A stretch of DNA of 64,000 nucleotides from a bacterium (GTDB taxonomy: Bacteria > Bacteroidota > Bacteroidia > B-17B0 > Aurantibacillaceae), in contig JAQSCW010000029.1 in NCBI GenBank assembly GCA_029945625.1, forward strand, positions 45,255 through 109,254, given 5' to 3'. The notes under the pieces are model-generated. The model searched no databases. It was given only the letters and a program-made list of their open reading frames with translations, and was not told where the DNA came from. How positions within the stretch are numbered: the first letter of the stretch is position 1; each line of letters begins with the position of its first letter. Both the position numbers and the translations under genes were made by a program. Below are positions 61,925-64,000 of the stretch, piece after piece.

Positions 61925-62977
61925 ATGAGTAGAAATTTTGGATTAGACATCATGCGGGCTTTTTCCATTTGGCTTGTTTTACTGCAGCATTGGGGTTTTG
62001 AGGTGCCGGGGCTTTCTCCTTTGAAGATAGGAGGAATTGGTGTAGAAATATTTTTCGTTTTGAGCGGTTTTTTAATTGGAGGGATATTATTTCGTGAAAT
62101 AGACAAGGCGCAATCGTTCAACAGGACCCTAAGCACATTTTGGACTAGAAGATGGCTACGCATTTTGCCTTTGTATTATGCAGTTCTTTTGTTTAAATTC
62201 ATTTTTATAGATCAGTCTATCGGCTGGAATTTGTGGTACTATGTTCTATTTCTTCAAAATAATTTTTACGGTATTCAGTTTTTAGATGTATCCTGGAGTC
62301 TTGTAATAGAAGAATGGTTTTATTTATTTACTCCGATTTTTCTCCTTTTTGCATTTCGAATCTTCAAAACTAAATCAAAGGTGCTGATGGCTATGTTTTG
62401 CTTTGTGATTTTTATAAATATGATAAGATTCATCTATGTGTATCAGTATGATGTACCCTTCCAAGGTGTCAATTCAAATTTTCCGTTTAGATTCGATTCT
62501 CTTTTTTTGGGGGTAATTATGGCTTTTGCGCATCACAATAAGTCGAAGATTTTTGAAATGCCCATTTCAAAAAAACTATTTGGCATCGGCTTGTTGCTAT
62601 TTTTTGGATATTTATTCTATTTTTGGACACTTTCATATCGATGCAACTTAATTAATTCTTCTTTGATTCCCCGAACTCTGGGGTTTTTCATTTTGCCATT
62701 TTCAATTTCGTTAACAATACCGTTTATGACTGGAATAAATATGGATTATGCAGAAAGTAAAAGATTCGGCAAAATAATTTGGCGCTTTATTAGTACCACC
62801 AGTATCCTTACCTATGGGATCTATTTGATACACCCATTTGTTTATGACATGAAACTCAATTTCGCCATAACTATCCTTATTACATACGCTATATCATGGA
62901 TCATATATAATTATTTTGAAAGGCCCATTTTAAGGTTTAGAGATAAAATTACAGGTTTTAAGCTTGCGCACAAATGA
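61925..62977 (+). CDS. Acyltransferase family 3 (OafA/YrhL-like) membrane protein
   Basis: 350 residues with about ten hydrophobic helices. The N-terminal LDIMRAFSIWLVLLQHWGF has the catalytic-type His, GVEIFFVLSGFLIGGILF and RWLRILPLYYAVLLF (RxxR) are the family blocks, and DVSWSLVIEEWFYLFTPIF is the conserved acceptor-side motif. These enzymes O-acetylate sugars of lipopolysaccharide, capsule or peptidoglycan. Position between a Wzc-type kinase and a regulator suggests modification of the exported polymer. Confidence 0.9.
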   Translation: MSRNFGLDIMRAFSIWLVLLQHWGFEVPGLSPLKIGGIGVEIFFVLSGFLIGGILFREIDKAQSFNRTLSTFWTRRWLRILPLYYAVLLFKFIFIDQSIGWNLWYYVLFLQNNFYGIQFLDVSWSLVIEEWFYLFTPIFLLFAFRIFKTKSKVLMAMFCFVIFINMIRFIYVYQYDVPFQGVNSNFPFRFDSLFLGVIMAFAHHNKSKIFEMPISKKLFGIGLLLFFGYLFYFWTLSYRCNLINSSLIPRTLGFFILPFSISLTIPFMTGINMDYAESKRFGKIIWRFISTTSILTYGIYLIHPFVYDMKLNFAITILITYAISWIIYNYFERPILRFRDKITGFKLAHK

Positions 62978-63124
62978 GGTGGTTTTGTATAAATTTACAG
63001 AGCTATACTCGTTTTGACGGCCTTTTGCAGCTCAAAGACTTAAAGAACCTGCTAAAATTTGCCCGGCACTATGCTTCTGAGTTGAGAAAAATTAATGATT
63101 TTAGAGAATATAATCATTTTCTTC

Positions 63125-63155
63125 TTTGTTTTCATGTGTAAATCGAGTACTTTTA
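63125..63155 (+). promoter_or_regulatory. Promoter of the HTH regulator gene
   Basis: TTTG (63125-63128), 19 bases, then TACTTTTA (63148-63155), one mismatch to TAnnTTTG. The ATG at 63166 lies 10 bases downstream. Confidence 0.4.
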
Positions 63156-63165
63156 CTACTCAATA

Positions 63166-63699
63166 ATGATTGAAACACTTATATCCTCCAAAACCCGGAT
63201 CAAACTTCTGATGAAGTTCTTCCTTAATAGCAGGAATACCGGTTATTTGCGCAATTTGGAAGAGGAATTTGGGGAATCTTCAAATGCTATCCGGCTTGAA
63301 CTCAATAAATTCGAGAAGGCGGGATTTCTGGCATCCAGCAGTGATGGCAATAAGAAAGTGTACGCCGCCAATACCAAACATCCTCTTTTTTCGAATATCA
63401 ATAGCATCATTCTTAAAATGACAGGCATTGAATATGTGGTGGATTATATGCTCCAACGCATCGGCGATTTGGATAAGGTGTATTTGGTAGGGAAAATGAG
63501 CCGGGGGCATAATACAGAGATCATTGACCTGGTACTGGTGGGAGATAATCTAAACAAAACGTTTTTGATTGAACAGATTGAAAAAGCAGAGCGAAAGATT
63601 AATAAAAAAATAAGGTACGTGCATTTTAGGAGTGATGAGTTTGAATTGGTGAAGATCCAGGAACCGGGGATGCATCCGCTGTTGATTTGGGCGAGGTGA
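63166..63699 (+). CDS. ArsR-type winged-helix regulator with C-terminal nucleotidyltransferase-like domain
   Basis: 177 residues. The N-terminal half is a winged helix (SSKTRIKLLMKFFLNSRNTGYLRNLEEEFGESSNAIRLELNKFEKAGFL) and the second half has the strand pattern VYLVGKMSRGHNTEIIDLVLVGDN that recalls MJ1563/antitoxin-like nucleotidyltransferase folds, without a complete GSxxxxxDxD active site. Proteins of this plan often sit at the head of Bacteroidota EPS/capsule operons. It probably controls the downstream genes, which lie outside this window. Confidence 0.75.
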   Translation: MIETLISSKTRIKLLMKFFLNSRNTGYLRNLEEEFGESSNAIRLELNKFEKAGFLASSSDGNKKVYAANTKHPLFSNINSIILKMTGIEYVVDYMLQRIGDLDKVYLVGKMSRGHNTEIIDLVLVGDNLNKTFLIEQIEKAERKINKKIRYVHFRSDEFELVKIQEPGMHPLLIWAR

Positions 63700-64000
63700 A
63701 TTAACCACTAAGGCACTTAGAGCACATAGGAGCACTAAGACGGGAGGCAGTTGGCAGTAGGCAGTTGGCAGGGCAGAAGGGAACCAGGAGAGGTAAACCC
63801 CGCCCGACCAGAACAAGTACACGCTTTTGGTCGTTCGGGCGGGCACTAAGGCACTGAGGACACTCAGAAGCACTAAGTTTGAAAAAGTGAGCAGTAGGCA
63901 GGGGGCGGTGGGCTGTAGGCAGGACGAACGAGACAGGAGGCAGGACAGAAGGGAACCAGGAGAGGTAAACCCCGCCCGACCAGAACAAGTACACGCTTTT
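63700..64000. repeat. Repeat tract at the window end with a 55-bp direct repeat
   Basis: Periodic words (CACTAAGGCACTTAGAGCAC, GGCAGTAGGCAGTTGGCAG) alternate with the GC-rich hairpin CCCGCCCGA (63799-63807) and TCGGGCGGG (63835-63843). The segment 63774-63828 recurs as 63946-64000, 172 bp apart, and runs off the window. The same hairpin type lies at 38275-38319. Confidence 0.75.

Overview
The window looks like a chromosomal segment of a Bacteroidota (Bacteroidetes) bacterium. Two proteins end in type IX secretion (T9SS) type A sorting domains. Many genes carry the Bacteroidota -7 promoter word TAnnTTTG just before the start codon. Several neighbourhoods are typical of the phylum (DUF5683 next to dapB, an FMN-binding GltB-like enzyme, an exosortase with a PID-type substrate). 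I saw no rRNA or tRNA gene, integrase, phage gene or CRISPR array.

Layout. (1) 0-9.6 kb: housekeeping genes selD, nadK, a secreted T9SS metalloprotease, a REP-associated tyrosine transposase (RAYT) whose 3' end and REP-like palindrome are perfectly duplicated, a glutamate-synthase-like enzyme, miaA, a small unknown gene and ppa. (2) 9.7-28.1 kb: a surface-polysaccharide cluster, almost all on the minus strand and tightly packed. It holds galE, six clear glycosyltransferases plus one glycosyltransferase-like protein, six methyltransferases (three FkbM, two class I, one TylF-like), an asparagine-synthase-like amidotransferase, a membrane transglutaminase-like protein and a Wzt-type ABC ATPase without a permease beside it. 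One polytopic membrane protein lies on the plus strand. (3) 28.2-37.5 kb: uvrC, an M16 peptidase with a LolA-like partner, a PKD lipoprotein, rpmI-rplT, a small basic protein, corA and rsmI. (4) 38.4-49.4 kb: an MsbA-like exporter divergent from rbfA, a LolC/E-type permease with an apparent one-base frameshift near its start, an AONS-family enzyme, a LolD-like ATPase coupled to a DASS transporter, a YihY membrane protein, a DUF5683 protein, dapB and a single-domain Rieske protein. (5) 50.6-55.9 kb: a PAP2 phosphatase, glyA and a large T9SS cargo protein. (6) 57.7-64 kb: a compact exosortase locus (71-residue PIDGG substrate, exosortase, associated membrane protein) divergent from a Wzc-type tyrosine autokinase, then an OafA-like acyltransferase and an HTH regulator. 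This may be the edge of a second polysaccharide locus.

The most unusual non-coding feature is the repeat content of the long intergenic spaces. At least four families recur: a ~51-bp hairpin with conserved ends and compensating stems; a ~19-21-bp hairpin with a near-constant 11-nt loop and variable stems, once as a 36-bp tandem array; a ~190-bp composite repeat; and CCCGCCCGA/TCGGGCGGG hairpins. Tracts of short periodic words add to these. Several of them create spurious ORFs.

Working picture: sugar precursors (GalE) feed an assembly line of glycosyltransferases whose product is probably heavily methylated and perhaps amidated, then exported by an ABC or Wzc-dependent route. The exosortase locus may process a tiny envelope protein linked to the same surface biology. 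Function calls rest on motifs and context read by eye; no database search was run.
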